DNA of 64,000 nucleotides from Metridium senile (taxonomy: Eukaryota > Cnidaria > Anthozoa > Actiniaria > Metridiidae), in assembly GCA_949775045.1 (NCBI GenBank), contig OX459103.1:15860807-15924806 (forward strand), given 5' to 3'. Numbering within the stretch: position 1 is the stretch's first letter; each line of letters begins with the position of its first letter. The notes under the pieces were generated by a model that saw nothing but the letters and a program-made list of their open reading frames with translations, had not been told where the DNA came from and did no database searches. Shown here piece after piece: positions 32,385-44,878 of the stretch. The translations under genes were made by a program, and so were the position numbers.

Positions 32385-32770
32385 TTAATGTGTGTGCCAG
32401 AGTTTGGGGAGAATAGGATTAATTTTTCGGATAGATTTTGAAGATAATATGAGCGTGATTGGTGGCCGTAGCCGCCAGAGTTGCCTGCCTTGTGTTTTTT
32501 TTACTTCATTGGGAAGCGTGTGTTCGCTGCCGAATAAATCGCTTTAAATCGCTTTAAAATGCATCGCAGGGCAAAATAAACCACAAATTCGTAAACAAGA
32601 AGCATTAAACTTATTTTGGAACAGTAAAGTAAAATCTAAAAGAAAAAAAAGAACATGAATATCGAAGTTAAATATGACCAACTTTGAACGAATTTACCAA
32701 CGGCTTTTAGCCGTCCACCACAGGAAGCCCATAACGAATTGGGATGGTGGGGAGCCTGTGGCTGTTCTTT
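32385..32770 (-). repeat. dispersed repeat, uninterrupted copy
   Basis: Reverse of 7400-7517 plus 9006-9275, without the 1,481-bp insert. It reads through the single GTCATAT target site (ATATGAC on the plus strand). It is fused on its right to the frame at 32868-33058. Confidence 0.8.
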
Positions 32771-32867
32771 AATTTTTGTGTTACTTAAATGTATTTCAAG
32801 AATATTGGTAACACTTTTTTTATATATATTATCAACATAATAATTTAGTGTTATTACCTTTTTATCA

Positions 32868-33058
32868 TATCTTTCGGCGCCAGATTCCATATTATCTTTT
32901 ATCTGCTCTGGGTTCATTTGCGGGTCGGCTAGTGGGTTCATTTGCGGGCCTGGGTTCATTTGCAGGCCTGTACAGTATTCAGAGTGATATTCAACGCTCA
33001 GAAAGCTGAATACCACCCACTCGAAAATTATTATCCGTGCATTAAAAGATGAATGGAC
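32868..33058 (-). CDS. possible exon with repeated QMNP motif
   Basis: A minus-strand frame, without an ATG at its beginning, reads FEWVVFSFLSVEYHSEYC, then GLQMNPGPQMNPLADPQMNP and NMESGAERYDKK up to the donor-like AAAAAG|GTAATA. It contains three QMNP repeats and one NPGP. NPGP is the end of 2A-like peptides found at the start of some LINE proteins, but the preceding residues fit that consensus poorly. Likely part of a mobile element. Confidence 0.3.
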
Positions 33059-33061
33059 CAA

Positions 33062-35020
33062 GCAAGTGATTTTAACTTCAAAGAGTATAGAGGCAAATGA
33101 TTGACTTGCTAATAAACGAGTTTTGCTTTAAAAAAGAGCAATTTTATTCCTGTGATTAGCTCGGCATGAAAAGCGATCATTTTCTTTCGCTTCGCTTGCT
33201 TAGTTTTTAGTCGCTATTGTTTACGACTTGAACGGCAATTTTTCAATCAAAGACAACATTTTTAATCATCAAATTACTTTTCCAGAGTCGTGAACATAAA
33301 CTAAACAGCTAGACAATTTGAAAATTTTAAAATTCACGGGTAGTTTGCAAACTTCAACCTAAAATTTACACTAAATTAAAATACAAACATAAACCAGAAA
33401 AAAACTTATAGCTAATTGTTTGTGATTCAATAACTCTAAGCTTTGAACATGTTTATTGCAGTCCTACTTTTAGTGTAAAAGTTTAAAATTTTTACTCATC
33501 TTCGGCGTTTTTGATTGATATGAAGCAAACACTTTACTAAAAAAAGATTTGTAATGTTTTAGTCTTTTCTTTAAAATTTAGTTTTAACTGAAATCGTTTA
33601 AAAGAAAAAAAACATACCCAACCATGATTTGTAGCCAATAGGCGGCTTTTGAGAGGATTTTTTTGTCGGTTTAACTTTCATGAAACAACACATCGCCAGA
33701 AAAACCGAACGGTCATGCGCATTAGTAACGCAACACTTAGAAAAAAATCGACAGGCTTATGCTCTCAAGATAACAGAGAATGTAGGGAACCAGAATTTCC
33801 TATCCTTGATAACTCGGCAAACGCGTCATTAAAACAACTTTTCCCCCTCTAGGTTGATTAACCTAATTACATGCTATAATAAAAACACAGAAACAACGCC
33901 AAAACGTTAAAATGAGTGTCGGTTTTACAACTTATAACTTTGTATGGTTTCCAGCCCTCATTCCTTTGTCAAATGACCAATTTGCTCAAAATTACTCTAT
34001 TATTACGGTCTCAAGCTAGGGGCCAATATGTTTATTGTCTGTTTTCCCCCTCTGGTTTGATTCATTGGTCATATGTTAATATGGTCTCCCTATTTTCTAA
34101 TGAATCGGCCAAAACTCATGTCGGTTTTAGAAAATTTGTTTCGGTACTATTCAGGTTTCAAGACATTGGCAATGTTTTGTTGACGTGCGTTCATTGTTTC
34201 AGCCATCACAATAGAGCTTAATTATAAGCTAATTAATTAATTAATTAATTAACGGTATTTGGGTAATATATAATTGAATAAGAAGAAATTCGTATTATCC
34301 ACAGTCTCTTTCGGGACGTGCAATCGCCGATCACCAATCGCCGATCGCCGTTCACCCCGTAAACCTTTTTTTGAATTAGGTGTATATGTGCTTCCTAACA
34401 GAATTGAATTGATCATCGAAAAACAAGTAATTTGATCACCACGAGGTTGATTGAAATGGTACGTTGGACTCATTTGTCGTTCAGCAGATTTCTTTCCGCT
34501 TTCTTATTGGCTAAGCATACGCTGAGCTACAATTGCAAAATGGCTTTTTACTTGCGCGTAATAAGATTCACTTTTATTAAAATAAACTTTACATTACGTT
34601 AAAAACTGTGTCGGTATGGGATTCAAGGAAAATTCATTGTCCGACTCGGGAATCACCACATTAAATTCACTCGTAAATTCCGTTCACTCGTAAAGACACT
34701 ATTGCACTCATCGCTCCGCGATTCGTGCAAATACGCCTTTACTCGTGAGTTCAATGTGGAATTCCACTCGTCGTTCAATGAATTTACCTATAGTATCATA
34801 TCAAGCTCGTTTTTAATATGTTTTTTGTAAGTTTTTACCTCTTGGTATTGAGCAATACTAGCACTGTATTACCTCTTTTTACACTTTCTTTTTTTGCATT
34901 GAGCAAATTCAAGTATATTACTAGAGATCATTTCAATCTATTTTTAGACAAGTTAGACAGACATTAGATTGCACGACTAACACTTCGTCGATATCGAATT
35001 GCACTTCCTCGTCTTAAAAT
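33062..35020. other. no gene recognised
   Basis: AT-rich with chance ORFs. Minor items: an (ATTA)n run at 34228-34252 and a CGCCGATC-type triple repeat at 34325-34352. Confidence 0.45.
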
Positions 35021-36078
35021 TCACGGTGGGGCCAACCACCCCCCTCAATCGCTCATTTAGATTAAATTTTTTCATAACTTTCTATGCTTTTATTATTTTT
35101 TGCTGAAACTTTCTCAATGGGAAGGAACTATTGTGATAACTTTTTTTTTGATATTTTGATGACACAAATTTGATATTATGACGTCATAATCAATGTTACG
35201 ATTTTATTGCAAATTTTGGAATCACAAATCTGAGCATTTCATTTCATTATTATGCAAGGTATGCACAATGTGATTTGAAATCTGAAAACCGTTTTTCGAT
35301 AGGATTTACATTTGTTGAGTTATAAAGGATTGAAAAATCGGGTACCCTCCCCTCCCCATCAACGAAATTTTTAAGAAACATATGGTAAAACAAACCCTTT
35401 GGAGAAACTTTTTCCGTATGCCATAAAAAGAACCCATTTATCGCTTAAAATACAACACTTAATGGCTTCTAAAATCGTATGGAAATAGATTTTTTAATTT
35501 CCCTCTCTATGGAAAGATATTTAGGAAAGTATGATTATGACGTCATTTGATGACGTCACTCTTTTTTTTGTTTTTTCTTTAAATAGGCAATGGAAGAACC
35601 GTTTCTCTTTAAAAGAACCGCATATTTTTGCACTGGACTAGTACTACACAGGGAATCGGCATTCAGCCCTAATACAACAACTGAAAGACACGAAAATAAT
35701 TAATTTTGAAATTGCCAATAAATAATGACGTCATCAATTTATATGAAAATTAAAAAAATTCCTACTCCTCACCAAATATTACTATCGAAATTCTGTTTGC
35801 TGTATTCTTGTTCTAATTATCTAGCCTTTCGTATCCAAAAGAAAAATTACAGTTATTCTTCAATTTTGAACATTGTAAAAATGTTGCATTAAATCTTGTG
35901 ACGTCATAATATCGATTTTTTTATGCAAAATGTATGTCAAAATATTGCAACTAACAATATCTCACAGTGACCCAAGTTTGATCTGAAAATCATTTTTTAG
36001 TGAAGAGATATGGTAACATGTACATTTTGCCCACGATTAAATGAGCGATTGAGGGGGGTGGTTGGCCCCACCGTGAAA
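35021..36078. mobile_element. 1.06 kb element with 40-bp TIRs and five CRE-like palindromes
   Basis: The ends are TTCACGGTGGGGCCAACCAC and its complement, near-perfect over about 40 bp. No ORF and no certain target duplication. The palindrome TGACGTCA occurs at 35179, 35538, 35551, 35726 and 35899, several times with flanking A/T symmetry (TTATGACGTCATAA). Confidence 0.8.
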
Positions 36079-36174
36079 GGATCGTAAATTTAAGCTTTAA
36101 TCCTTTATTTCGTATGGATATCCTATCTATTTCAGTAGTTTGCAGAACATGTATATAGTTAACGGGCCAAGATG

Positions 36175-36306
<132 letters not shown>

Positions 36307-37473
36307 TTTATTTTATATAGCGACAATTACAAAAGCTCAACACCGCTTTACAATTTTAGAAGGAAAAAAAATATGATTGATAAAATTCTATATACAGTAC
36401 ATGGAATGAAATGTAAGCTAAATCTATATAATTAATAAAAATGTTTTAAAAAGGAAAATAAATATAAATATAAACAAAGTTACTAAATTTCATATTGTTC
36501 AGAGATATAAAAATGTATCGATATATGGAAATAATTAAAAACAACAAAATGATAAATAAAAACTACTGTAAAAGTTACTAAATACTCCATGGTTCTCTCT
36601 TAACTAATTAAACAGGATATCCTTGCTTGAAGAGAAAGGTTTTAAGTAGGCTCTTAAAAGTAGAAAGTTAAGTGACAGTTCAGCTATTAAAAATATCTTC
36701 TTCAGTTACTTTGGTACTTTCATTTCTAGCCATAATTGTTAAATCTTCCAAGGTTGTTTTCTATTTGATACAGTATACATCATTGCTGGAATATGACAAA
36801 ACGTAACGGTTTGTGATATCATTTTCATTTTCAAAAGCGGAAATCGTTTTTTTTTTAAAACAAAGAAAAAAATCGTTTGAGATCCTTTCACTTCCGGTAG
36901 TTTTGTTTGGTTCAATTTTTTTTTTTACATTTCGGTCTGGGAATACACTAATTCATTAATTAGTAATTGTAAATATCAAAACTCCACGTTTTACCGTGAT
37001 ATTGTTTCATATCAATAAAAGTCAGTATATAGACTGTAAACGTTGTTACAAGTTGAAGTTGAAGTTGAAGTTGTAACTTTAATTAACTGAGATGTACACA
37101 CAAGAGTGAATAAAAGAATCGATACCAGCACAACCGAATATAGAGCAGTATCCCCCCTAACAATAGTTTCTATTGTTCATGCGTCCGATTTCTCCACTCT
37201 GTCATTTTACATTATACATCATGTAGAGTATATGAAAACAGCAAGAAAAAATAATAATAAATTAAAAATAACAATAAAAATAATAGAAGTCGGTTTATCA
37301 AAAGACTACTCAATATTCTTATTGTTATTTCAATTGAATAGTTTGGTCATGAAGTTTTTCAAGCAATTATCCTTTTGTGTTAAGTAGTATTTGTAACTTT
37401 TTGACAATCTAATTTCCGTGCTATTTTATTGTTTATTGTATTTTGCTAATTTACAAAGCATCCAAAACATATC

Positions 37474-37790
37474 CACAATCATATCCACAAGCGCTTGCCT
37501 AAATCCATCTTATTGATAAAACTGGTTAGTAAGTTAGAGTTAGGTTAGAGTTAAGAGTTAGTCTTGAGTTAGTGCTTATTCTGGTACGGTAAAATAAAAA
37601 GGGATTGATCCTTTATTTTATTGACTAGTTTCCAGAAACTAGGTGAACTAGTCTAAATCCGCCCCTGCATATCCATAATCACTTGCCCAAATTCATCTTA
37701 TTAATAAAACTGGTAAATAATACCTATGGAGTCAGTCTGGAGTTAGCGTTAATTCTGGTACGGTAAAATATAAAAGAGTTATTCCTATAT
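37474..37790. repeat. imperfect tandem duplication, about 195-bp unit
   Basis: Two copies of CTTGCC(T/C)AAAT(C/T)CATCTTATT...TTCTGGTACGGTAAAATA. The surrounding 36307-38381 has no recognisable gene. Confidence 0.65.
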
Positions 37791-38381
37791 CTTGTTATTT
37801 TTTTTAATACATTTGGAGGTACTAGCGTACGTTTATCTCTAAACTGCAATTCGAATCGGAATAAAGTTTGCATGTATGTATGTCCTGGGTTAGCGCTAAT
37901 CGAGCGTTGAACAACTAGGCTAGCACTCTAAACATTTACTTATACTTTCGTAAATATTTTACTAAACATTTTTACACTTACCTTTTAATCTTCATTCACT
38001 AAAAACTTGCGGCGTATCATTCAGGGTATTTTCAGATCGCGAGTCCCATAGGAATTTTCAAATTACCCACCTGCGAGATTTATATGCTATTTATTTCCGA
38101 AAATGTCATATTACAAGAATCAATAGCATTATGTAAATAGTGCAACCAAGTTTTTAATATATCATCTTAAAAAAGAAATGCCAACAGGAAGAAACTGTCA
38201 GATCTTTATTATTTGTTTGGTTGCTATAAGTTTTTATCTGAACAATTGTTGGTGTTTTGAGCAGAATTAAAACGAGTTTTATGAAAAAAAAGTAAGCAAA
38301 AACAGCAGAGTTTGAGTTAAGTACGAGTTAACTAATTTTTGTTTATAAAAAAAAAAACTTTTAGAAAAAAACAACAACTCA

Positions 38382-39931
38382 ACTTTTCAGTATTAATAAA
38401 CCACAAGAAATCAAGGGTTTTAATATTAAAGGTTCCAATATTAATATTAAGGGTTGTTATTTAAAGGGGTTTATATGCGTGTGTTTCGGAGTCCGAAGCT
38501 GCAGAGTTAAGTTGAATTTTTAATGGTAGTATTTGTTATTTATTTATTTGTTTTACTATATTTACTTCTCATCATGGCGATATATATATTTGACAATTCA
38601 AACTAGATGTTATTTATTCATGTATTAACGGGTTATGAGCTTGTTTTTGGTGTGCACGTGTAACATATTCGTTTTGCATGAATAATAATATGCCAATTCA
38701 AGGTGGCGTTTTTTCATTCCACTATATACCAATGTTACATTCTTCGAAACGAAAAGACTCAGTTTAGAGGTTGAAAGAATTGTGTCCAGTGCATGACACA
38801 AATCCTCTATAGCATCAGGCAATTAATTTTTCCATTGTTCTATTGTAATAGGTTCATCTAGGCCTGTTGACATCCTTCGTTCTCTTTTGGTTCCTCTTTT
38901 ATTTCTTACTTTTTAGGAAGAATATTTTAATACATTTAAAATTTCATAAAATGTTTATGGCAGCAAATGGCTAATGGTAAATGTGGATTTAAATACAATT
39001 TTGTTTTTAATTTTTTAAGAATCATATTTAAGTAGATTTCAAATTTCATAAACTTTTTGTGCCAGTTAATGGCGAAGGGTAAATGTGGATTTAAATTGCT
39101 TGGCAACAACTGACAAGCAAATAAAACATGTTTTCATGTGGTCTATAAAAAAAAAAGATATTAACCAATCAGGTTCAAGACACTAAATTGGTTTTCCTTT
39201 CTAAAAAGCGTAAGCTGTTCAAGTACCAATACACCTTTGACTTATTTTTAAGGTTTTTATTGAATTCACACTCAATTACATAACTATCGTCGAATGTTTT
39301 TACATACGTAAGTATTAAACGGAAATAACAAATATTGATTAATTAGATATAGTTTAGTTATATGAGCGTCTAAGCCGTATTCATATTTGAATAAACAAAT
39401 AAACAAATAATAATATTGCTACTAGTAGTTATAATACTATGCTTTTGAGAAGCTATGCTGTATGCTAAAATATACAGCTATGCTGTATGCTAAAATATAC
39501 AATGCTACAGTATACAATTAGTATACGTTTTTTTACTCCAGATCACACATAATCACAGTCCGGCGTTATCTAAATAAGAAGTCCATTGTGCAAGGTCCTT
39601 GGAGCTCCTTGTCAAATCTGTCTGAATATGTCAAAGTTACGCTTACAAGACTCGCACAGGGATAAATGGAATCTATCACTATTTTCTTTCTCGATGTTTA
39701 TTTTCAAATATGCTTAATTTCGTTCAAAAACAAAATATTGCTTTTCTGCTTTCTTTTCTCACAGATGCGACATCTGTTGTTGAGGAATCTCCAATGCTCC
39801 TCCATCTTTTGGTTTCATTAACAAAGTCACAACTTTGCAGCGAATGCCTCAATAATTTTGTTCATGCCTCAAAATAATACCAACTAGAATCGACAGCTAA
39901 ACTACTCTGATTTGTCACTTTGTAGGCGAAT
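38382..39931. repeat. 1.55 kb tandem duplication, copy 1
   Basis: It starts ACTTTTCAGTATTAATAAAC and ends TTTGTAGGCGAA. It matches 39932-41478 almost base for base, with small indels and one extra AAATATACAGCTATGCTGTA block near 39460. It contains CGCGT-free AT-rich DNA and only non-ATG short frames. Confidence 0.93.
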
Positions 39932-41478
39932 ACTTTTCAGTATTAATAATCCACAAGCAATCAAGGGTTTTAATATTAAAGGTTCCAATATTACTATTAA
40001 AGGTTCCAATATTAATATTAAGGGTTGTTATATTAAAGGGGTTTATATGCGTGTGTTTCGGAGTCCGAAGCTGCAGAGTTAAGTTGAATTTTTAATGGTA
40101 GTATTTGTTATTACTATTTTTTTTTACTATATTTACTTCTCATCATGGCGATATATTTATTTTACAATTCAAACTAGATGTTATTTTTCATGTATTAACG
40201 GGTTACGAGCTTGTTTTCGGTGTGCACGTGTAACATATTCGTTTTGCATGAATAATAATATGCCAATTCAAGGTGGCATTTTTTCATTCCACCATATACC
40301 AATGTTACATTCTTCGAAACGAAAAGACTCAGTTTAGAGGTTGAAAGAATTGTGTTCAGTGCATGACAAAAATCCTCTATAGCATCAGGCAATTAATTTT
40401 TCCATTGTTCTATTGTAATAGGTTCATCTAGGCCTGTTGACATCCTTCGTTCTCTTTTGGTTCCTCTTTTATTTCTTATAATTACTTTTTAGGAAGAATA
40501 TTTTAATACATTTTAAAATTTCATAAAATGTTTATGCCAGCAAATGGCTAATGGTAAATGTGGATTTAAATACAATTTTGTTTTTAATTTTTTAAGAATC
40601 ATATTTAAGTAGATTTCAAATTTCATAAACTTTTTGTGCCAGTTAATCGCGAAGGGTAAATGTGGATTTAAATTGCTTGGCAACAACTGACAAGCAAATA
40701 AAACATGTTTCATGTGGTCTATAAAAAAAAAAGATATTAACCAATCAGGTTCAAGACACTAAATTGGTTTTCCTTTCTAAAAAGCGTAAGCTGTTCAAGT
40801 ACCAATACACCTTTGACTTATTTTTAAGGTTTTTATTGAATTCACACTCAATTACATAACTATCGTCGAATGTTTTTACATACGTAAGTATTAAACGGAA
40901 ATAACAAATATTGATTTATTAGATATAGTTTAGTTATATGAGCGTCTAAGCCGTGTTCATATTTGAATAAATAAATAAACAAATAATGATATTGCTACTA
41001 GTAGTTATAATACTATGCTTTTGAGAAGCTATACTGTATTTTAGCTACAGTATACAATTAGTATACGTTTTTTTTACTCCAGATCACACATAATCACAGT
41101 CCGGCGTTATCTAAATAAGAAGTCCATTGTGCAAGGTCCTTGGAGCTCCTTGTCAAATCTGTCTGAATATGTCAAAGTTACGCTTACAAGACTCGCACAG
41201 GGATAAATGGAATCTATCACTATTTTCTTTCTCGATGTTTATTTTCAAATATGCTTAATTTCGTTCATAAACAAAATTATATTGCTTTTCTGCTTTCTTT
41301 TCTCACAGATGCGACATCTGTTGTTGAGGAATCTCCAATGCTCCTCCATCTTTTGGTTTCATTATTAACAAAAGTCACAACTTTGCAGCGAATGCCTCAA
41401 TAATTTTGTTCATGCCTCAAAATAATACCAACTAGAATCGACAGCTAAACTACTCTGATTTGTCACTTTGTAGGCGAA
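39932..41478. repeat. 1.55 kb tandem duplication, copy 2
   Basis: Direct repeat of 38382-39931 at a 1,550-bp offset. The join is at GTAGGCGAA|TACTTTTCAG. The open frame DAIEDxCHALxTILSTSK on the minus strand survives in both copies, but they are too young for that to mean selection. Confidence 0.93.
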
Positions 41479-41721
41479 ATTGTATACAAAATAGTCAAAG
41501 ATACTTTAAAAGACGTTTTTGTGTGTAAACCCAGTCGAAAATAACTGTGTAATTATGAAAGAGGCGGGAAATGCTTTTCAGACATACCATAAATTACATT
41601 ACCCTAAGAAGCAAGCATACTTTATGAATTAGTTTAGTGTTCTGGCACATGCTCTTATTAATCTTATTAATTGCGCAATATAGGTTTTAATTTCTTTTTG
41701 TCCGGAAAGGACTCAAACCTG

Positions 41722-41800
41722 GACCTCGAACATGATAGTCCCATTGTATCAACTGTCTAAACAACTCGCCGACGATTCCTATAGCCGACGGTGCACTCTA
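41722..41800 (-). pseudogene. decayed GPCR tail (relic copy)
   Basis: The minus strand has GGCTATAGGAATCGTCGGCG...GACAGTTGATACAATGG followed by ATGGGACTATCATGTTCGAG and GTCCAGG. This matches the last codons and the 3' flank of GPCR copy 1, with a deletion across the stop codon and in-frame stops. Only the tail remains. Confidence 0.6.
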
Positions 41801-41877
41801 TCCATCATAGCTCAGTTTTACGGGTATTTAAAGCTACTTAAAAGCTACACGAAAAAAAGAGAAGTCGAAACAAGGAT

Positions 41878-41948
41878 GCGAGGTCACTGGAAATCGAACT
41901 CGGGACCTCTCTCGCACCGAAAGCTGCGCACTAACCAACTGTGCCGCG
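41878..41948 (-). repeat. tRNA-like SINE head
   Basis: The minus strand reads GGCACAGTTGGTTAGTGCGC (A box) and CCCGAGTTCGATTTCC (B box). The anticodon stem does not pair well. It is a tRNA-derived relic and not a gene. Confidence 0.6.
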
Positions 41949-42761
41949 CCGTCCTTGCTCCTTTTTTGAAGTTATCATCAAATAGCGGTATTCTCTCTCT
42001 ATTCCACGATCAAGTCCAAATATTCTTGGCCGACCATATTTGCATTTTCTTGTATTTATGATGAAGGGTTTTGAAATTAGATTTAACGTTTAACTAACGA
42101 CGTGAACGGCGTTGTGCAGCTTATAAATACATTTTTTTTAATAAATATTGTGCTAAAGCAGGCTATTTTTACAGCTATTATGTTACAGCTGGAGCTGGCT
42201 TGCTGTCTCTCATACTGCACACTATATTCTGTATTTACAAGCAGACTGCATTCAAACATGTCTGCATCGGTGGTCGTTTCCAGCTAGTAATAGTAATGTT
42301 TCTATTTCATGTGAAACGAGTTAGTTGAGTTTATATTGTTTTTGTTGACACATTAAACAAACTCTGTTTACTTGCAGCCCGAGGCCGGATATTTTTTCCA
42401 GTTTGGACAGTGCCTGCATAGCTAATGTGGAATACAACCTCATTGCTATTGAGTGCAGTCCAACAGTCCTTTAAGGTGACTCGGAAAGTCAAAAAGTGTT
42501 TCCCCGATCAAAATGTTGTTTTCAAATGGCGAAATGTCAGAAAAAATATTTTCTGTTTTTCTTTTTCTCACTAACGTTATTAAAGTTGTTATTATTATTT
42601 TAATAATATAGTTAACATTTATTTACAATGTCAGCAACGCAAGTGCTGGTCCAGCAGAACTGAGATCGGAAACCTTGACCTGGCCCACTTGGTGTAATTC
42701 CACCTTTTACAGCTTGCTGTTCTTTATAATAATTATGCATTACCTGTCGCATCGACACTTC

Positions 42762-42790
42762 TCGATTCCTGGTAGCTAGTCCATTTAATT
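42762..42790 (-). pseudogene. trace of a further GPCR tail
   Basis: CTAGCTACCAGGAATCGAGA on the minus strand matches the conserved ATRNR tail codons of the GPCRs. Only about 25 bases are recognisable. Nothing else is seen in 41950-43063. Confidence 0.35.
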
Positions 42791-43063
42791 AAAATAGTAT
42801 AAATTTAAATAGGATAATATTCTAAATTTAGGATATTATAGTTGAACACTGATTATATCTAAACTTGTAGTAATTTGTGTCTTAAAATTAGTTATAAAAA
42901 TATATTTTGGACTGTCAGCCAACGTAACATTTAGGGGCCACGGCAAACAATTAATGTATAGTAAGGTTTGTTTCGCAATAATTGTTTATAATGAAATTTA
43001 TGTAGTACATCCAGTAGCTATAACCCGACAATGAGGTCATGGACTAGCAGGGAAGCACCATGC

Positions 43064-44010
43064 TTAAAGTTCTGTATCAACTATTCCATCAACTCTTCGT
43101 CGATTCCTGGTAGCTACATGTCGTGCTTCCATACCTACGATTTGATGGTTAACAGGATTTTGACGACATCTCAACCTACGTAAGATCTCCACCTTGAAAT
43201 CACGCATCCGTACTACGTAGACGATAAAATTGACGAAAGAGTTACCATAGTGAAGGCATTTAAATGAGTCAAATAACAAGCCGGTCGTAGAATTATACAT
43301 CAACTGATTTGGACAATTTATATAATATTGGCAAAGACGGAAATATAATTGCATACCCATGAAATTTAAGGCACCCAAGAAATCAAACTGATGAGCGTGA
43401 CAACAGCCAGCGTGACAGTGAGCTTCTTGTTACTTTGGTGGTTTGCGTGATTAGGAATATTTCTCTTGAAGGACACTTTAATCCATATAAGGCAATATGA
43501 AATTGTGACGATGGAAATTGGACTTGAAATCGCTATGATTGGGACTATCAAGTTAATATTTTCTGTGGTCTGCCGGTTGTTAATTGTTTTTGGCATGTAA
43601 TATAGGCACAGAGCAAACATGAGAGCAATAACCCACGCTACACATATCCCAACACCATATCGTAAGGTACCCAAAGTGCGATGTTTGAAGGGATAATATG
43701 TTGCATAAACACGTTCAATTGCTACAGCAGCTAAACCAAACAAAGATGCCGTTGCGAAGAAGGGATCCTGTGTCAAATAAATGTAGACAAATGTCTGAGT
43801 TAAAGCCCTTGGCCCAACGATTCGGTTGTAAGCATACATAGGTGCAGATACCAAGCCAACAAAGAGATCAGCAACAGCCATGTTTACTATCAATGAGTAT
43901 TTACGACAACGTAGACGAGGAGTGCTTGTAAATATCACTATGGTAAAGACGTTTAATGTTACTATGATAACTGCTTCTGCAATGAGAATCCACGCTATGA
44001 ACTGCATCAT
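43064..44010 (-). pseudogene. class A GPCR copy 2, frameshifted in helix 6
   Basis: A close paralogue of copy 1. It has a tandem ATGATG start at 44010, helix 1 with VTLNVFTIVIF, NMAVADLFVGL in helix 2, IERVYATYYPFKHR, TLAVVTLISLISWVP in helix 6, and NSFVNFIVYVVRMR in helix 7, ending RVDGIVDTEL. At about 43370 the frame meets TAA right after WVP, and the remaining 100 residues continue in another frame. This is either a recent pseudogene or an assembly error. It has the same acceptor (TTTTCAG|GAAAAA) and uORF as copy 1. The ECL/helix 5 region differs most from copy 1. Confidence 0.88.
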
Positions 44011-44045
44011 GGGAGCGTTGTACTGCAATTGAGATTGGAAGTCAT
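44007..44045 (-). CDS. 12-codon uORF overlapping the GPCR copy 2 start
   Basis: MTSNLNCSTTLP, then TGA, which overlaps the first ATG (ATGATG). Length and sequence are the same as at copy 1 apart from one residue, while the overlap uses a different stop codon. Confidence 0.5.
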   Translation of the reverse strand: MTSNLNCSTTLP

Positions 44046-44152
44046 TTGAAAAGTTTTTCCTGAAAATGTAACAATGATGTATTAATATTTACGTACTACA
44101 TATATTTTTTCCTAAAAAAGGAATTATTTTATTGTTAAACTTGTGTAAAATG

Positions 44153-44310
44153 TCAGGTTTGAGTATTTTTGGGGGCTTGCAATATGAAGCTCCGTCGGAA
44201 CCCCCTGTCATTTTACCCTTCGAGTACGTCGCCTGGGATACAAACACTGAATCAAGAGCAAAACCTGATGTCCGAAGTGGTTCATATTTCTCGGTTCTTC
44301 GTCGCCGTCG
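44153..44310 (+). other. conserved open segment upstream of GPCR copy 2
   Basis: Counterpart of 27543-27700. It reads SGLSIFGGLQYEAPSEP, then FEYVAWDTNTESR and PDVRSGSYF. Codons differ while much of the peptide is kept. Function unknown. Confidence 0.35.
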
Positions 44311-44575
44311 TGGTCCTTAAATTGGAGGGTCAGGTCCCAGGCGTTCCTAGTAGTTCATGACAGCGCATGAGCAACGATCGCTGACCGAAGGTCCATACGA
44401 ACGAATAAATATCGATTGAAATGAAAACTTGTTTTTATTTGTGATGTGATTATTAACGAGACTGACGATCATTTACGTTGTCATTATTCTGGATAACATG
44501 TGAAGACGAGTGAAAATGACGAATTAATTGTTCGATCGAATATTAACTCGCATAATGCATAATAAATTTTACTTG

Positions 44576-44878
44576 TTAACTCTGATCCCGCAGAAAGTAC
44601 TGGCTACATTTTTTGGATTGATGATCGGCAAGACATTCCCTATTGCTAGTTGCTGTACTAAAGGGTTGGCACCCGAAATATAGCTTGCTATTTTCTTTTT
44701 TATAAAGACGAAGATATCTTGGCTGGAATGGTCCGCCGTTAGCGAAGTCCTTTCTTAGAGTACAAAACAGAAGATGTGCCACGCCAGCAGAATTGCATTC
44801 GCTACGGCATATTATAAAGCACTTCCAAACAGAAATCTTGAGTTTATATTGCATTAATGTGCTATTTTTGTTCTTCAT
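44576..44878 (-). CDS. 100-codon ORF of unknown function
   Basis: It opens at a true ATG (44878) and reads MKNKNSTLMQYKLKISVWKC, then a Cys-containing middle (CRSEC, LLFC) and LYFGCQPFS. There is no recognisable domain, no conserved copy in the window and no clear splice signals. It could be chance. 44340-45320 otherwise holds nothing. Confidence 0.2.
   Translation of the reverse strand: MKNKNSTLMQYKLKISVWKCFIICRSECNSAGVAHLLFCTLRKDFANGGPFQPRYLRLYKKENSKLYFGCQPFSTATSNRECLADHQSKKCSQYFLRDQS

Noticed and set aside
33649..34221. short frames at 33649-33852 and 33916-34221
   Set aside because: No ATG at the start of the first, no domain in either, no flanking splice sites.
38625..38822. ORF conserved between 38625-38822 and 40195-40392
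   Set aside because: Opens at TTG; conservation is explained by the recent tandem duplication.
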